Counted from the stretch's first letter, positions 1 through 8,330 are shown. The stretch is 25,538 nt of DNA from Anaerobacillus sp. (GCA_007120055.1 SKOL01000343.1:1-25538); one strand, 5' to 3'. Notes: generated by a model not told the origin, from the sequence alone. Made by a program: numbers and translations.

Positions 1-525
1 CACATCGATGAAGTTCCTAGTATTGGCTTGAGGCGCCCAGCCTTGGGTCATTGCTGGGAGTAAAGGGAGTCGGGCGATCCACAATGGCATGTGGGCGATG
101 ACCCTCCTCCCGCGGAGGCCTCAAATTATGGTGATCTTCTGGGAATAAGAACAACTATAATTTAAGGTATGAACCTGCATTTACAAGTTTCCCCTTGTAT
201 GCAGCGTAGCCTGCCTTGAGTGGAGTAGAGGGGATTATGGATACTAAATTGTATACGTTGTATCATCGTTAGTTATCCACATGAAATCTGCTCTGCAAAA
301 GAGGATAGAGAATGGTAAGGGGCTGTTGAGGAAAACTCCTAGACTGTTCATAAGACATTTAAAGGGGATTATAGTGCGTACTAAGTGGTAATCCAGTCTA
401 GCGTTTGGTGACAGCGCTAAGGTAGATTTAAAGGGAAACCGCCAATGTGGCGACACGTCGGTATTTACTTGGGAAAACCTACTGGACCTAAGACGCAGTC
501 TTTACTCTTTAAATGACCACTCACA
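1..525 (+). ncRNA. ole: OLE (ornate large extremophilic) RNA, probably 5'-partial
   Basis: No credible gene occupies this stretch, which is richer in G and C than the spacer after it and full of local pairing. Hairpins seen: CCCAGC/GCTGGG (35-40 with 53-58), CCTCC/GGAGG around 105-117, CTAGACTG/CAGTCTAG (339-346 with 394-401), CGCCA/TGGCG (440-444 with 448-452) and ATTTAAAG/CTTTAAAT (426-433 with 507-514). OLE RNAs of extremophilic and anaerobic Firmicutes are about 600 nt, lie in the isoprenoid operon between ispA and dxs, and directly precede the gene for their membrane partner OapA. Here a four-helix membrane protein and dxs follow in exactly that order. The call rests mainly on this context plus structure, because I cannot run the Rfam model. 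The 5' end may lie outside the window, and the 3' end near 525 is estimated from where the structure stops. Confidence 0.82.
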
Positions 526-529
526 ACTA

Positions 530-680
530 CATATTTAATTTACAATTTAAAATGTAGAATTAGTCCGTAGAAATTCAACTACTGTACAATTAATTATTAT
601 TAGGAACATCTAGTTTACTATTAAAGTTAACGACGAAGCGTTACCTACAATAATTATAAATTGTAAATTATAAATTCAAG
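530..680. repeat. AT-rich spacer with inverted repeat, possible MITE remnant
   Basis: This segment separates the structured RNA from oapA and contains no gene. It is very AT-rich and bounded by a perfect 13-bp inverted repeat, AATTTACAATTTA at 537-549 and its reverse complement at 657-669. Similar AATTTACAATT-type sequence appears in the lpdV-bkdAA gap near 23816, again just ahead of a gene. It could be a decayed miniature element or simply a low-complexity spacer. No promoter is obvious. Confidence 0.4.
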
Positions 681-691
681 AAAAGAATAGG

Positions 692-1318
692 GTGTTCAAA
701 CCTTTTATGAATAAAATTAAAGATTCTTTAAATTGGACTTTAGCGATCGCCGTTATCACTCTTGTGTTAGCGGCTATTTTTTCAATTATATCTACTGCAA
801 TTTTAAGTGGTGTAACATGGGGAGTAGGCATGTTCATTGTACTCGTCATTGTACTTGTAGGTATTTTTTTTGATACAATAGGGGTGGCCGCAACTGCTGC
901 AGAAGAATCTCCTTTTCATGCTATGGCAGCAGAACGAGTCCCGGGTGCTAAGGAAGCAGTATTAATTACAAGGAATGCGGATAGGTTTGCAAACTTTTGT
1001 AATGACGTAATTGGCGATATAGCTGGGATCATTAGTGGTACTGCAGCAGCTTTTGTTGTTATCCAACTAGCACAACAGCTTGGTCACGGGGAGGCTTCAA
1101 CATATCAGTTTTGGATTTCCGTAATTTTTACTAGTATTGTTGCAAGTCTTACGGTAGGTGGTAAATCCTTAGGGAAAACGATCGCCATACACTATTCAAC
1201 TCCAATTATTTTCCAAGTAGGTAGATTATTTTACTTAATCGAGGTAAAATTAAAAATAACTATTTTAAAAAATGGGAAAGACAGAGATAAGAAGAAAAAG
1301 AAAGCCATAAGAAAGTGA
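692..1318 (+). CDS. oapA: OapA-like OLE-associated membrane protein
   Basis: The protein is 208 aa and is predicted to sit in the cytoplasmic membrane. Hydrophobic segments lie at about residues 15-38, 42-65, 107-128 and 138-156. Between the second and third is a polar stretch rich in Ala, Glu and Arg (about 66-106), and the C-terminus is very basic (RDKKKKKAIRK). OapA of Bacillus halodurans is a small membrane protein of this type, related to DUF21/CNNM proteins. It binds OLE RNA and affects tolerance to cold, alcohols and Mg2+. The position directly between the OLE segment and dxs is the diagnostic one. The basic tail is a plausible RNA contact (inference). The start is GTG 692 or ATG 707, and neither has a strong ribosome site (an AGGGTG lies at 689-694). 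The stop overlaps the ribosome binding site of dxs. Confidence 0.85.
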   Translation: MFKPFMNKIKDSLNWTLAIAVITLVLAAIFSIISTAILSGVTWGVGMFIVLVIVLVGIFFDTIGVAATAAEESPFHAMAAERVPGAKEAVLITRNADRFANFCNDVIGDIAGIISGTAAAFVVIQLAQQLGHGEASTYQFWISVIFTSIVASLTVGGKSLGKTIAIHYSTPIIFQVGRLFYLIEVKLKITILKNGKDRDKKKKKAIRK

Positions 1319-1327
1319 GGGTTTTTC

Positions 1328-3217
1328 TTGGATTTAACCACAATTAAAGATCCAAAGTTTATTAAACAATATGATTTAGAACAACTAGAAGTTTTAGCGG
1401 AGGAAATAAGGACTTTCCTTGTAGAAAAACTTTCGGTTACTGGTGGGCACTTAGGTCCGAATTTAGGGGTTGTAGAGCTTACCCTTGCTCTGCATAAAGA
1501 ATTTGATAGTCCGAAGGATAAAATTATTTGGGATGTCGGACATCAAGCATATGTTCATAAAATATTAACTGGACGAGCTAATCGTTTTGATGAACTCCGT
1601 CAGTATAAAGGGCTTTGCGGTTTTCCAAAGCGTACAGAAAGTGAACATGATGTTTGGGAAACTGGACATAGTTCAACATCATTATCTGCCGCTATGGGGA
1701 TGGCTGTGGCAAGAGATTTAAAAACAACAGATGAAAATATCATCGCTGTTATTGGTGATGGTGCCTTAACTGGTGGGATGGCTCTAGAAGCGTTAAACCA
1801 CATTGGTCACGAACAAAAAGATTTGATCGTCGTATTAAATGATAATGAAATGTCGATTGCTCCGAATGTTGGTGCTCTTCATAATGTTTTAGGGCGAATG
1901 CGTACAGCAGGAAAATATCAAAAAGCGAAAGATGAATTAGAACAATTGCTAAAGAAGATCCCTGCTTTCGGTGGTAAGATTGCAGCGACTGCTGAGCGCC
2001 TAAAAGACAGCTTGAAATATTTACTTGTATCAGGGATGTTTTTTGAAGAAATGGGCTTTACGTATTTAGGTCCTGTTGATGGGCATAATCTAGATGACTT
2101 ATTAGAGAATATGAAATATGCCAAAAAATGCGAAGGCCCAGTTCTTATTCATGTAATCACGAAAAAAGGTAAAGGATATGCTCCTGCAGAAAACGATGCG
2201 TTAGGAACGTGGCACGGTTTAGGACCGTATAAAATGGAATCAGGAGAAGTAGTAAAAAATCCTGGACCACCAAGTTATAGTGCAGTTTTTGCAAATACAT
2301 TAGCTAAAACAGCAAAAGATAATGAAAAGGTTGTTGCAATAACTGCAGCAATGCCAGGTGGAACGAAATTGGATCTATTTGCAAAAGAGTTTCCTAATCG
2401 TATGTTTGATGTCGGTATTGCTGAACAGCATGCTACAACGATGGCAGGTGGTTTAGCAACACAAGGCTTTAAGCCAGTATTTGCCGTTTACTCAACGTTT
2501 TTACAGCGTGGTTATGACCAAGTTGTTCATGATATTTGTCGTCAAAATTTAAATGTCTTTTTTGCAATTGACCGCGCAGGGCTTGTAGGCGCTGACGGTG
2601 AAACGCATCAAGGTGTATTTGATATTTCATTTTTACGACATATACCGAATATGACCATTTTATCAGCTAAAGATGAAAATGAATTACAGCACATGGTTTA
2701 TACTGCAGTTCAATACAATGATGGTCCGATCGCTGTTAGATATCCTCGTGGAAATGGTGTCGGTATAAAAATGGACGACGAACTAAAGCAAATCCCAATT
2801 GGCCAATGGGAAGTATTAAAAGAAGGTTCTGATTTAGCAATTTTAACTTTCGGCACAACAGTTCCTTTAGCTGAAGAAGCAGCAAATCATTTAGCAAAAG
2901 AAGGAATATCGGTGAAGGTTATTAACGCAAGGTCAATTAAACCGTTAGATGAAGAGATGCTTCAAGACCTAGCTAATAAAAATTATCCGATTTTAACGAT
3001 TGAGGAAGCCGCTCTTCAAGGTGGTTTTGGCAGTGCTGTTTTAGAATATTATAACAACGAAGAATATTACAATGTCGTTGTTGAAAGAATGGGGATTCCT
3101 GATCAATTTATTGAACATGGAAGTGTCTCGCAATTGATGGAAGAGATCGGACTTTCTTGTAATGATGTTATTAATACTATAAAAAAAATTATTCCAAGAA
3201 AACAACAGAGGGCTTGA
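1328..3217 (+). CDS. dxs: 1-deoxy-D-xylulose-5-phosphate synthase
   Basis: Dxs condenses pyruvate with glyceraldehyde 3-phosphate to DXP, the first step of the MEP isoprenoid pathway, using thiamine diphosphate and Mg2+. It is a cytosolic dimer. At 629 aa the protein is full length for the family. Visible motifs are [10 protein letters not shown] near residue 38, the ThDP/Mg motif GDGALTGG at 143-150 with NDN at 171-173, the Pyr-domain glutamate in [11 protein letters not shown], and a C-terminal transketolase domain. The start is TTG 1328, chosen because GTGAGG ends 8 bases upstream and the protein then begins in register with known Dxs. That ribosome site overlaps the oapA stop, which implies translational coupling. 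The next gene starts 1 base after the stop. Confidence 0.97.
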   Translation: MDLTTIKDPKFIKQYDLEQLEVLAEEIRTFLVEKLSVTGGHLGPNLGVVELTLALHKEFDSPKDKIIWDVGHQAYVHKILTGRANRFDELRQYKGLCGFPKRTESEHDVWETGHSSTSLSAAMGMAVARDLKTTDENIIAVIGDGALTGGMALEALNHIGHEQKDLIVVLNDNEMSIAPNVGALHNVLGRMRTAGKYQKAKDELEQLLKKIPAFGGKIAATAERLKDSLKYLLVSGMFFEEMGFTYLGPVDGHNLDDLLENMKYAKKCEGPVLIHVITKKGKGYAPAENDALGTWHGLGPYKMESGEVVKNPGPPSYSAVFANTLAKTAKDNEKVVAITAAMPGGTKLDLFAKEFPNRMFDVGIAEQHATTMAGGLATQGFKPVFAVYSTFLQRGYDQVVHDICRQNLNVFFAIDRAGLVGADGETHQGVFDISFLRHIPNMTILSAKDENELQHMVYTAVQYNDGPIAVRYPRGNGVGIKMDDELKQIPIGQWEVLKEGSDLAILTFGTTVPLAEEAANHLAKEGISVKVINARSIKPLDEEMLQDLANKNYPILTIEEAALQGGFGSAVLEYYNNEEYYNVVVERMGIPDQFIEHGSVSQLMEEIGLSCNDVINTIKKIIPRKQQRA

Positions 3218-3218
3218 T

Positions 3219-4037
3219 ATGAAGAAAGAACGAATCGATGTCCTCTTAGTTGAAAGAGGCTTTATTGAAACGAGAGAAAAAGCAAAGAGGTCTGTAATGG
3301 CAGGCCTCGTCTTTTGTGACAATGAACGTATTGATAAACCTGGAATAAAAGTTAGTTTAGATAGTGAAATTGTCGTTAAAGGTGATGTAATCCCCTATGT
3401 AAGTAGAGGGGGTTTAAAACTTGAAAAAGCAATCAATGAGTTTAACTTTGATTTAAAGGAAAAGATTGTTTTAGATATAGGCTCTTCTACCGGGGGGTTT
3501 ACTGATTGTGCATTACAAAACGGGGCAAAGCTCGTGTACGCTGTTGATGTCGGTTATAATCAATTGGCTTGGAAGTTACGGCAAGATGAACGTGTTGTCG
3601 TGATGGAACGGACGAATTTTCGTTACGTGACCCTAGAAGCGTTTTCAAGTGGGAGGCCCAATTTTGCAACCATTGATGTCTCGTTTATTTCACTTAAGTT
3701 AATTTTACCGGTACTGGCAAAAGTGTTAGAAGGTAACAGTCACGTATCAGCACTAGTAAAACCACAATTTGAGGCAGGGCGAGATGAAGTTGGTAAAAAG
3801 GGGATTGTACGAGATCCGCATGTTCACCAAAAAGTCCTATTAGAAATGACGAATTTTGCTTCCGATATAGGCTTTGATGTTAAAGGATTGAGTTATTCAC
3901 CAATTAAAGGTGGCGAAGGAAATATTGAATTTTTAATGCATCTTTATTGGTCAGGTGATAAAGAACAAGGTGAAAATAAAATTGAATTGATTGAAGAAGT
4001 TGTGACAAATGCTCATGAGAGTTTAAAACGATTATAA
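3219..4037 (+). CDS. tlyA: TlyA-family rRNA 2'-O-methyltransferase (S4 domain + FtsJ-like)
   Basis: The 272-aa protein has an N-terminal S4 RNA-binding domain (about residues 5-65) followed by an FtsJ/RrmJ-type SAM methyltransferase domain. The SAM loop is DIGSSTGGFTDCAL, followed by DVSFISLKLILP and the basic KPQFEAGRDEVGKKG segment. The family methylates ribose in 16S and/or 23S rRNA (C1409/C1920 in mycobacteria). Some members have been called haemolysins, and the B. subtilis orthologue is yqxC. AGAGGG lies ahead of the ATG, and the dxs stop is 1 base upstream, so the two genes are co-transcribed. The order dxs-tlyA-argR-recN is the usual Bacillus one. What is unusual is the long, repeat-filled gap after this gene. 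Confidence 0.93.
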   Translation: MKKERIDVLLVERGFIETREKAKRSVMAGLVFCDNERIDKPGIKVSLDSEIVVKGDVIPYVSRGGLKLEKAINEFNFDLKEKIVLDIGSSTGGFTDCALQNGAKLVYAVDVGYNQLAWKLRQDERVVVMERTNFRYVTLEAFSSGRPNFATIDVSFISLKLILPVLAKVLEGNSHVSALVKPQFEAGRDEVGKKGIVRDPHVHQKVLLEMTNFASDIGFDVKGLSYSPIKGGEGNIEFLMHLYWSGDKEQGENKIELIEEVVTNAHESLKRL

Positions 4038-4042
4038 GTCAA

Positions 4043-4155
4043 TGAATTTCATAATTCGTTATTTTCGCCACATTAAACAATATATAGTTGCGTCAAAACC
4101 CTTCGCAAACTATATATTGTTTAATGTGGCTCATTTTTGGTAATTATGAAATTCA
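4043..4155. repeat. 113-bp MITE-like palindromic repeat, copy 1 (inverted)
   Basis: The ends are a perfect 14-bp inverted repeat (TGAATTTCATAATT at 4043-4056 and its complement at 4142-4155). Inside is a second palindrome of about 23 bp built on CAATATATAG. The unit is nearly self-complementary and has no coding capacity. Related 113-bp units occur at 6785-6897 and 21112-21224. This copy is the reverse complement of those two. TCAA flanks it on both sides and could be a short target duplication, but the other copies do not confirm this. As RNA it would form a strong hairpin at the 3' end of the tlyA transcript. Confidence 0.85.
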
Positions 4156-4162
4156 CTCAAGT

Positions 4163-4293
4163 AAGAAGAGGTTGGGACAAAACCAAGTGTCAGACACCGC
4201 TAGACACCGAATATAGACATATGATAAATCTTTACGTCTATATTTAGTAGGATGCGCGTGGTGTCAGACACTTTTTGTCCCACCCTCTTCTTT
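4163..4293. repeat. Second-type hairpin repeat (131 bp)
   Basis: The outer arms are AAGAAGAGGTTGGGACAAAA (4163-4182) and its near-complement at 4273-4293. Just inside each arm is a copy of GTGTCAGACAC (within 4187-4197 and 4261-4271). The centre holds a further AATATAGAC/GTCTATATT stem (4210-4218 with 4236-4244). The nested architecture suggests a miniature mobile or structural repeat. The GGTTGGGACAAAA arm resembles intergenic repeats seen in several Firmicutes (from memory, not searched). Only one copy is present in the window. A terminator role for tlyA is possible. Confidence 0.6.
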
Positions 4294-4327
4294 TGATTGT
4301 GAAAGCACACCTGCCTTTTCCATATTA

Positions 4328-4490
4328 GATGGTGGCTGCAGGAATGCCGCCATGAGGGTTTTGTATGAAAATAGGTACTTGGAGGTGGATTTTCTTTCAC
4401 GAGCCTCTAAAATTCGCTAGAAGTTTACAGTGAAGTGAAAGAAAATCCACCTCCAATTTTCATTTTATATGGTGACGAATAATCGTATGA
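4328..4490. repeat. Third-type hairpin repeat with conserved loop, copy 1
   Basis: The core at 4381-4454 has a perfect 20-bp stem (4381-4400 with 4435-4454). Its loop begins GAGCCTCTAAAATTCG and continues into GTTTACAGTGAAG. Before it lies a module containing ATGGTGG...CCGCCAT and GGGTTTTGTATGAAAA (about 4328-4375). After it comes ATGGTGACGAATAATCG (about 4470-4486). The same modules surround a second core at 12874-12954. The loops match closely, while the stem arms differ but stay complementary. No coding capacity is visible. It lies 110 to 220 bases ahead of argR. Confidence 0.7.
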
Positions 4491-4514
4491 TGGTTTGGTT
4501 TATTAGCATTGTCT

Positions 4515-4532
4515 AATGTATAAAAATAAGTT
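4515..4532 (+). promoter_or_regulatory. Possible ARG box upstream of argR
   Basis: AATGTATAAAAATAAGTT matches the remembered Bacillus AhrC operator consensus (CATGAATAAAAATKCAAK) at about 12 of 18 positions, with the ATAAAAAT core intact. It lies 67 bases upstream of the argR start, where autoregulation would act. The local AT-richness makes chance matches fairly likely. Confidence 0.35.
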
Positions 4533-4598
4533 AATATACAATTAGTGCTAAATTCGACAAACATTTTGAAAGGTATATTTATACTGGAGGCGATTGAA

Positions 4599-5048
4599 AT
4601 GAATAAAGGGCAACGTCATATAAAAATACGAGAAATTATTGCAAATAATGAAATTGAAACTCAAGATGATTTAGTTGATCAATTAAAGAGTGCTGGATAT
4701 AATGTGACACAAGCAACCGTATCACGTGATATTAAAGAACTTCATCTCGTTAAAGTCCCTATGCAGGACGGAAGGTATAAATATAGTTTACCGGCAGACC
4801 AACGCTTTAATCCTTTACAAAAATTAAAGCGGTCATTAATGGACTGCTTTGTAAGTATTGATCGTTCTAATAACTTAATCGTTATGAAGACTTTACCGGG
4901 TAATGCGAATGCTGTTGGTGCGTTAATCGATAATTTAGATTGGACAGAAATTTTAGGAACTATATGTGGCGATGACACAATCTTAATCATTTGTCGAACA
5001 AATGAAGAAACTCCAATACTTTGTGAGCGCTTTTTAGAAATGCTTTAA
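4599..5048 (+). CDS. argR: Arginine repressor ArgR/AhrC
   Basis: This is the arginine-responsive hexameric regulator that represses arginine biosynthesis and, in Bacillus, activates catabolism (AhrC). The start is ATG 4599, giving 149 aa like B. subtilis AhrC. GGAGG lies 8 bases upstream, and the sequence begins [14 protein letters not shown] as the family does. Upstream in-frame starts lack a ribosome site. The N-terminal winged helix includes the recognition segment [17 protein letters not shown]. The C-terminal oligomerisation and arginine-binding domain ends with [14 protein letters not shown], where the paired Asp contact arginine. recN follows after 13 bases, the classic Bacillus arrangement. 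Repeats occupy the upstream gap, so it probably has its own promoter there. Confidence 0.96.
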   Translation: MNKGQRHIKIREIIANNEIETQDDLVDQLKSAGYNVTQATVSRDIKELHLVKVPMQDGRYKYSLPADQRFNPLQKLKRSLMDCFVSIDRSNNLIVMKTLPGNANAVGALIDNLDWTEILGTICGDDTILIICRTNEETPILCERFLEML

Positions 5049-5061
5049 ACAAAGGAAGTGA

Positions 5062-6783
5062 ATGAACATGCTAGTTGAACTTTCAATAAGAAATTTTGCA
5101 ATTATTGAAAACTTGACGATCCCATTTGAGAGAGGGCTCACAGTTTTAACTGGGGAGACAGGTGCTGGAAAATCGATCATTATCGATGCAATCGGCTTAT
5201 TAGTAGGTGGAAGAGGTTCTGTTGAATTTGTTCGTCACGGATCGAGTCGTGCTGAAATCCAAGGCTTGTTTTTTATCGAAGATCATATGCATGCTATTCA
5301 TAATAAATCTACTCAATTAGGAATTGAAATTAATGATGACCAAATGGTTATTTTGCAGCGAGATATCACAGCACAAGGGAAAAGCATTTGTAGGGTCAAT
5401 GGAAAACTTGTCACATTAGCGATTTTAAGAGAGCTAGGAGAAACTTTAGTTGATATACATGGTCAACATGAACACCAACATTTAATGCAAAGTGAACGCC
5501 ATTTGTCTCTTCTAGATCAGTTTGCCGGAGATAAGGTAAGTGGTTCACTTCGTGAATATCAACATATTTATAAATCGTTTGTTGCTTTAAAAAATCAAAT
5601 TAACCAGTTTTCCGAAAATGAACAAAAATTAGCTCACCGATTAGACTTATTACAATATCAATTAAATGAAATAGAGGCTGCAAAGTTAAACCCTAATGAA
5701 GATATTAGTTTAACCGAAGAACGTACGAAATTAGCCAACGGTGAGAAGTTGTATAAGTCAGTTCATGACAGCTACCATGCGCTTTATGGTGATGATAAAG
5801 GCCTGGAATGGTTGATGCATGCTATGAACAATATTGAGGAAGCAACCTTTATAGATAAAAATTTAGTTCCTTTTAAAGAAACGATCAGTAATTGTTATTA
5901 TCTTTTAGAAGAAGCGTCTTATTCATTAAGGGATTATTATGAGTCAATTGAATTCGATCCTAATCGTCTTAATTTAATTGAGGCGAGATTAAATGAACTA
6001 ATTCAACTCAAACGTAAATATGGTGAAACGGTCACTGATATTTTAGAGTATGCTTCAAAAATTGAAGAAGAAATTGAACATTTACAAAATAGAGAAGAAA
6101 AAATTCAAGTTCTCGAAAAACAGCTTGATTCTGTTAGTGAGGATCTTTTAATTGAAGCTCGAAACTTAACAGAGCAAAGAAAACATGCAGCAAAACAATT
6201 ATCTAAAAAAATTCATCAACAATTGAAAGACCTCTATATGGAAAAAACAAAGTTTTTGATCAAATTTAAAGAAACAGATATAAGTAAAGTTGATGCTAAA
6301 GATGTTCTTTTTCATGAGGATGGGGTCGATAAAATTGAATTTCTACTAACTACTAACCCCGGAGAACCATTTAAACAGCTCGCTAAAATTGCCTCTGGTG
6401 GAGAAATTTCGAGAATTATGCTTGCTTTAAAAACGATTTTTTCAACGCATCAAGGCGTTACCTCATTAATTTTTGATGAAGTGGACACCGGCGTAAGTGG
6501 GAGAGTAGCCCAAGCAATTGCTGAGAAAATATTTAATATTTCTAATAAATCACAAGTGCTTTGTATTACTCATTTGCCTCAAGTTGCAGCAATGGCAACT
6601 ACTCATATGTATATTTCGAAAAAACAGTTAAACAATAAAACCGTCACAAATGTAACTACTTTATCTAATCAAGAAAAAGTTGAAGAACTCGCCAGAATGA
6701 TTTCAGGTGTTGAAATTACTGAACTTACAATTTCACATGCTAAAGAATTGTTAGACCAAGCAGATAAATTTAAAGGTATTTAA
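5062..6783 (+). CDS. recN: DNA repair protein RecN
   Basis: RecN is an SMC-like ATPase that acts early at double-strand breaks together with RecA. The 573-aa protein is full length. It has an N-terminal Walker A GETGAGKS at residues 31-38 and long coiled-coil arms in the middle (about 150-370, rich in Glu, Lys and Leu with the charged EEIEHLQNREEKIQVLEKQL stretch). The ABC signature is ASGGEISRIMLALK and Walker B is SLIFDEVDTGVSG, followed by the switch His in CITHLPQVAA. AAAGGAAGTG precedes ATG 5062. A second ATG two codons later is an alternative start. It sits downstream of argR as in other Bacilli. The stop is followed within 2 bases by a 113-bp repeat and then by an intrinsic terminator. 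No LexA box was identified. Confidence 0.96.
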   Translation: MNMLVELSIRNFAIIENLTIPFERGLTVLTGETGAGKSIIIDAIGLLVGGRGSVEFVRHGSSRAEIQGLFFIEDHMHAIHNKSTQLGIEINDDQMVILQRDITAQGKSICRVNGKLVTLAILRELGETLVDIHGQHEHQHLMQSERHLSLLDQFAGDKVSGSLREYQHIYKSFVALKNQINQFSENEQKLAHRLDLLQYQLNEIEAAKLNPNEDISLTEERTKLANGEKLYKSVHDSYHALYGDDKGLEWLMHAMNNIEEATFIDKNLVPFKETISNCYYLLEEASYSLRDYYESIEFDPNRLNLIEARLNELIQLKRKYGETVTDILEYASKIEEEIEHLQNREEKIQVLEKQLDSVSEDLLIEARNLTEQRKHAAKQLSKKIHQQLKDLYMEKTKFLIKFKETDISKVDAKDVLFHEDGVDKIEFLLTTNPGEPFKQLAKIASGGEISRIMLALKTIFSTHQGVTSLIFDEVDTGVSGRVAQAIAEKIFNISNKSQVLCITHLPQVAAMATTHMYISKKQLNNKTVTNVTTLSNQEKVEELARMISGVEITELTISHAKELLDQADKFKGI

Positions 6784-6784
6784 T

Positions 6785-6897
6785 TGAATTTCCTAATTAC
6801 CAAAAATGAGCCACATCAAACAATATATAGTTTGTGAATGGTTTTGACGCAACTATATATTGATCGTAGTGGCGGAAATAATGATTTATAAAATTCA
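6785..6897. repeat. 113-bp MITE-like palindromic repeat, copy 2
   Basis: Same element as at 4043-4155 but in the opposite orientation, and the same length. It starts TGAATTTCCTAATTACC and ends with AAAATTCA. It keeps the GCCACATC and AACTATATATTGATC blocks, but its arms are less perfectly complementary than those of copy 1. It begins 1 base after the recN stop codon and abuts the recN terminator. Confidence 0.85.
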
Positions 6898-6905
6898 TTG
6901 ACTTG

Positions 6906-6936
6906 AAAAGCTAACCAAATTAGGTTAGCTTTTTTA
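6906..6936 (+). terminator. Rho-independent terminator after recN
   Basis: A perfect stem AAAAGCTAACC/GGTTAGCTTTT (6906-6916 with 6923-6933) with a 6-base loop, followed by a T run. Confidence 0.92.
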
Positions 6937-7020
6937 TCACTCCTTAGTTATAAATGTTGTGTAAGGAGGCAACATTAATATTACAGCCAAACATGGAGGT
7001 GTAGGTTAGGAGCGAGGAGA

Positions 7021-8307
7021 GTGAAAAAATTTATGGTAGATACTAGAAAAATTATAGGTGTAATTCTCCTTGTGTTTATAATAAGCATCGGTTTTTATAA
7101 GCCGGTACAAGAGTACGTCAGTATCCCTAAGGAGTTGGTATTAATTGAAGGCCAACAACAACAATTGCAAAAAGCATTTCCTGTATTTAGTTTATCCTCA
7201 AATGACGAAGCAATTACAGTAAACGAGGATAACTTTACAGTGAAGGCAAATGGGCAAGGTGATGCTAACGTGACAGTTACTATGGGAAGTGCTCCTGTAA
7301 AGAATGTCGATGTAAAAGTTCTTAAAGACATTAAGATTGTACCAGGTGGACAATCAATTGGAGTTAAATTAAATACGTTAGGTGTATTAGTGGTCGGGCA
7401 CCATTTAGTCGATAGTGTTGACGGAGAAAAATCTCCAGGTGAACTTGCGGATATAGAAGTTGGAGATATAATTACAAAAATAAATGGTGAAAAAATTGAA
7501 AACATGAGTCAAGTTACACCAATTATTCAAGAGGCAGGAGAAAATAACGAACCACTACGTTTAGAAGTGAGACGTGAAAATGAAGTATTAAAAAAAGAAA
7601 TTATGCCGTTAAAGGCAAAAGGTGAAAGTTCATATCGTTTAGGATTATACCTTCGTGATTCTGCTGCTGGTGTTGGAACACTAACATTTTTTCATCCTGA
7701 TAGCAAAAACTATGGTGCATTAGGACATGTCATTTCAGATATGGATACACAAAAGCCAATAGTTGTAAATGATGGTCAAATTGTCAGTTCATTAGTGACA
7801 TCCATAGAAAAAGGAAGTAATGGAGACCCAGGTGAAAAACTTGCACGCTTTACTAACGATAGAAAAATTTTAGGTACGATAACAAAAAATAGTCCATTTG
7901 GCATTTTTGGAAAGCTACATGACCCAATAAAAAATAATATTATGGATCAAGCAATGCCAATCGCATTATCCCATCAAGTGAAAGAAGGACCGGCGAAAAT
8001 CTTAACTGTTGTTGAAGGTGAAGAAGTAAAAGAATTTGATATAGAAGTAGTAAGTAGCGTACCACAAAAGTTTCCGGCTACAAAAGGAATGGTCATAAAA
8101 GTGACTGATCCGGAATTACTCGAAGCTACTGGAGGCATTATTCAAGGAATGAGCGGTAGTCCGATTATTCAAAACGGAAAAGTCATTGGTGCAGTAACAC
8201 ATGTTTTTGTTAACGACGCGACGAGCGGATATGCTTGTCATATAGAATGGATGTTACAAGAAGCGGGTATAAATATATATGCGGATGAAAAAGCAAAGGC
8301 GAGTTAA
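7021..8307 (+). CDS. spoIVB: SpoIVB serine peptidase
   Basis: SpoIVB is the forespore-made serine protease (family S55) secreted into the intermembrane space. There it cleaves SpoIVFA to activate SpoIVFB and pro-sigma-K processing. The 428-aa protein has one N-terminal membrane anchor (about residues 11-30), a PDZ domain near 105-190 ([13 protein letters not shown]) and a C-terminal protease domain. The likely catalytic His is in GALGHVISD and the likely catalytic Ser in [11 protein letters not shown] (about Ser378). GTG 7021 is chosen because AGGAG lies 8 bases upstream, and ATG 7033 is an alternative. Several further Shine-Dalgarno-like purine runs precede it. Its own terminator overlaps the last codons, and spo0A follows. 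Sigma-F/G control is expected, but I could not place a confident promoter. Confidence 0.96.
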   Translation: MKKFMVDTRKIIGVILLVFIISIGFYKPVQEYVSIPKELVLIEGQQQQLQKAFPVFSLSSNDEAITVNEDNFTVKANGQGDANVTVTMGSAPVKNVDVKVLKDIKIVPGGQSIGVKLNTLGVLVVGHHLVDSVDGEKSPGELADIEVGDIITKINGEKIENMSQVTPIIQEAGENNEPLRLEVRRENEVLKKEIMPLKAKGESSYRLGLYLRDSAAGVGTLTFFHPDSKNYGALGHVISDMDTQKPIVVNDGQIVSSLVTSIEKGSNGDPGEKLARFTNDRKILGTITKNSPFGIFGKLHDPIKNNIMDQAMPIALSHQVKEGPAKILTVVEGEEVKEFDIEVVSSVPQKFPATKGMVIKVTDPELLEATGGIIQGMSGSPIIQNGKVIGAVTHVFVNDATSGYACHIEWMLQEAGINIYADEKAKAS

Positions 8308-8330
8308 CTTCGACCTTTGCTTTTTTTTTT
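8288..8330 (+). terminator. Terminator overlapping the spoIVB 3' end
   Basis: AAAGCAAAGG (8288-8297) pairs with CCTTTGCTTT just after the stop codon, followed by an uninterrupted T run. The left arm is inside the coding sequence. Confidence 0.9.

Noticed and set aside
244..456. Minus-strand open frame inside the structured RNA
   Set aside because: It has no ribosome site and no recognisable protein character, and it overlaps strong conserved-type RNA pairing.
1..525. Group II intron, rRNA or RNase P as explanation of the structured 5' segment
   Set aside because: No domain V-like terminal hairpin, no intron-encoded protein and no recognisable rRNA or RNase P core were seen. The oapA-dxs context fits OLE.
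4200..4400. Minus-strand open frame in the tlyA-argR gap
   Set aside because: It runs through two hairpin repeats and has no plausible protein features or start signal.
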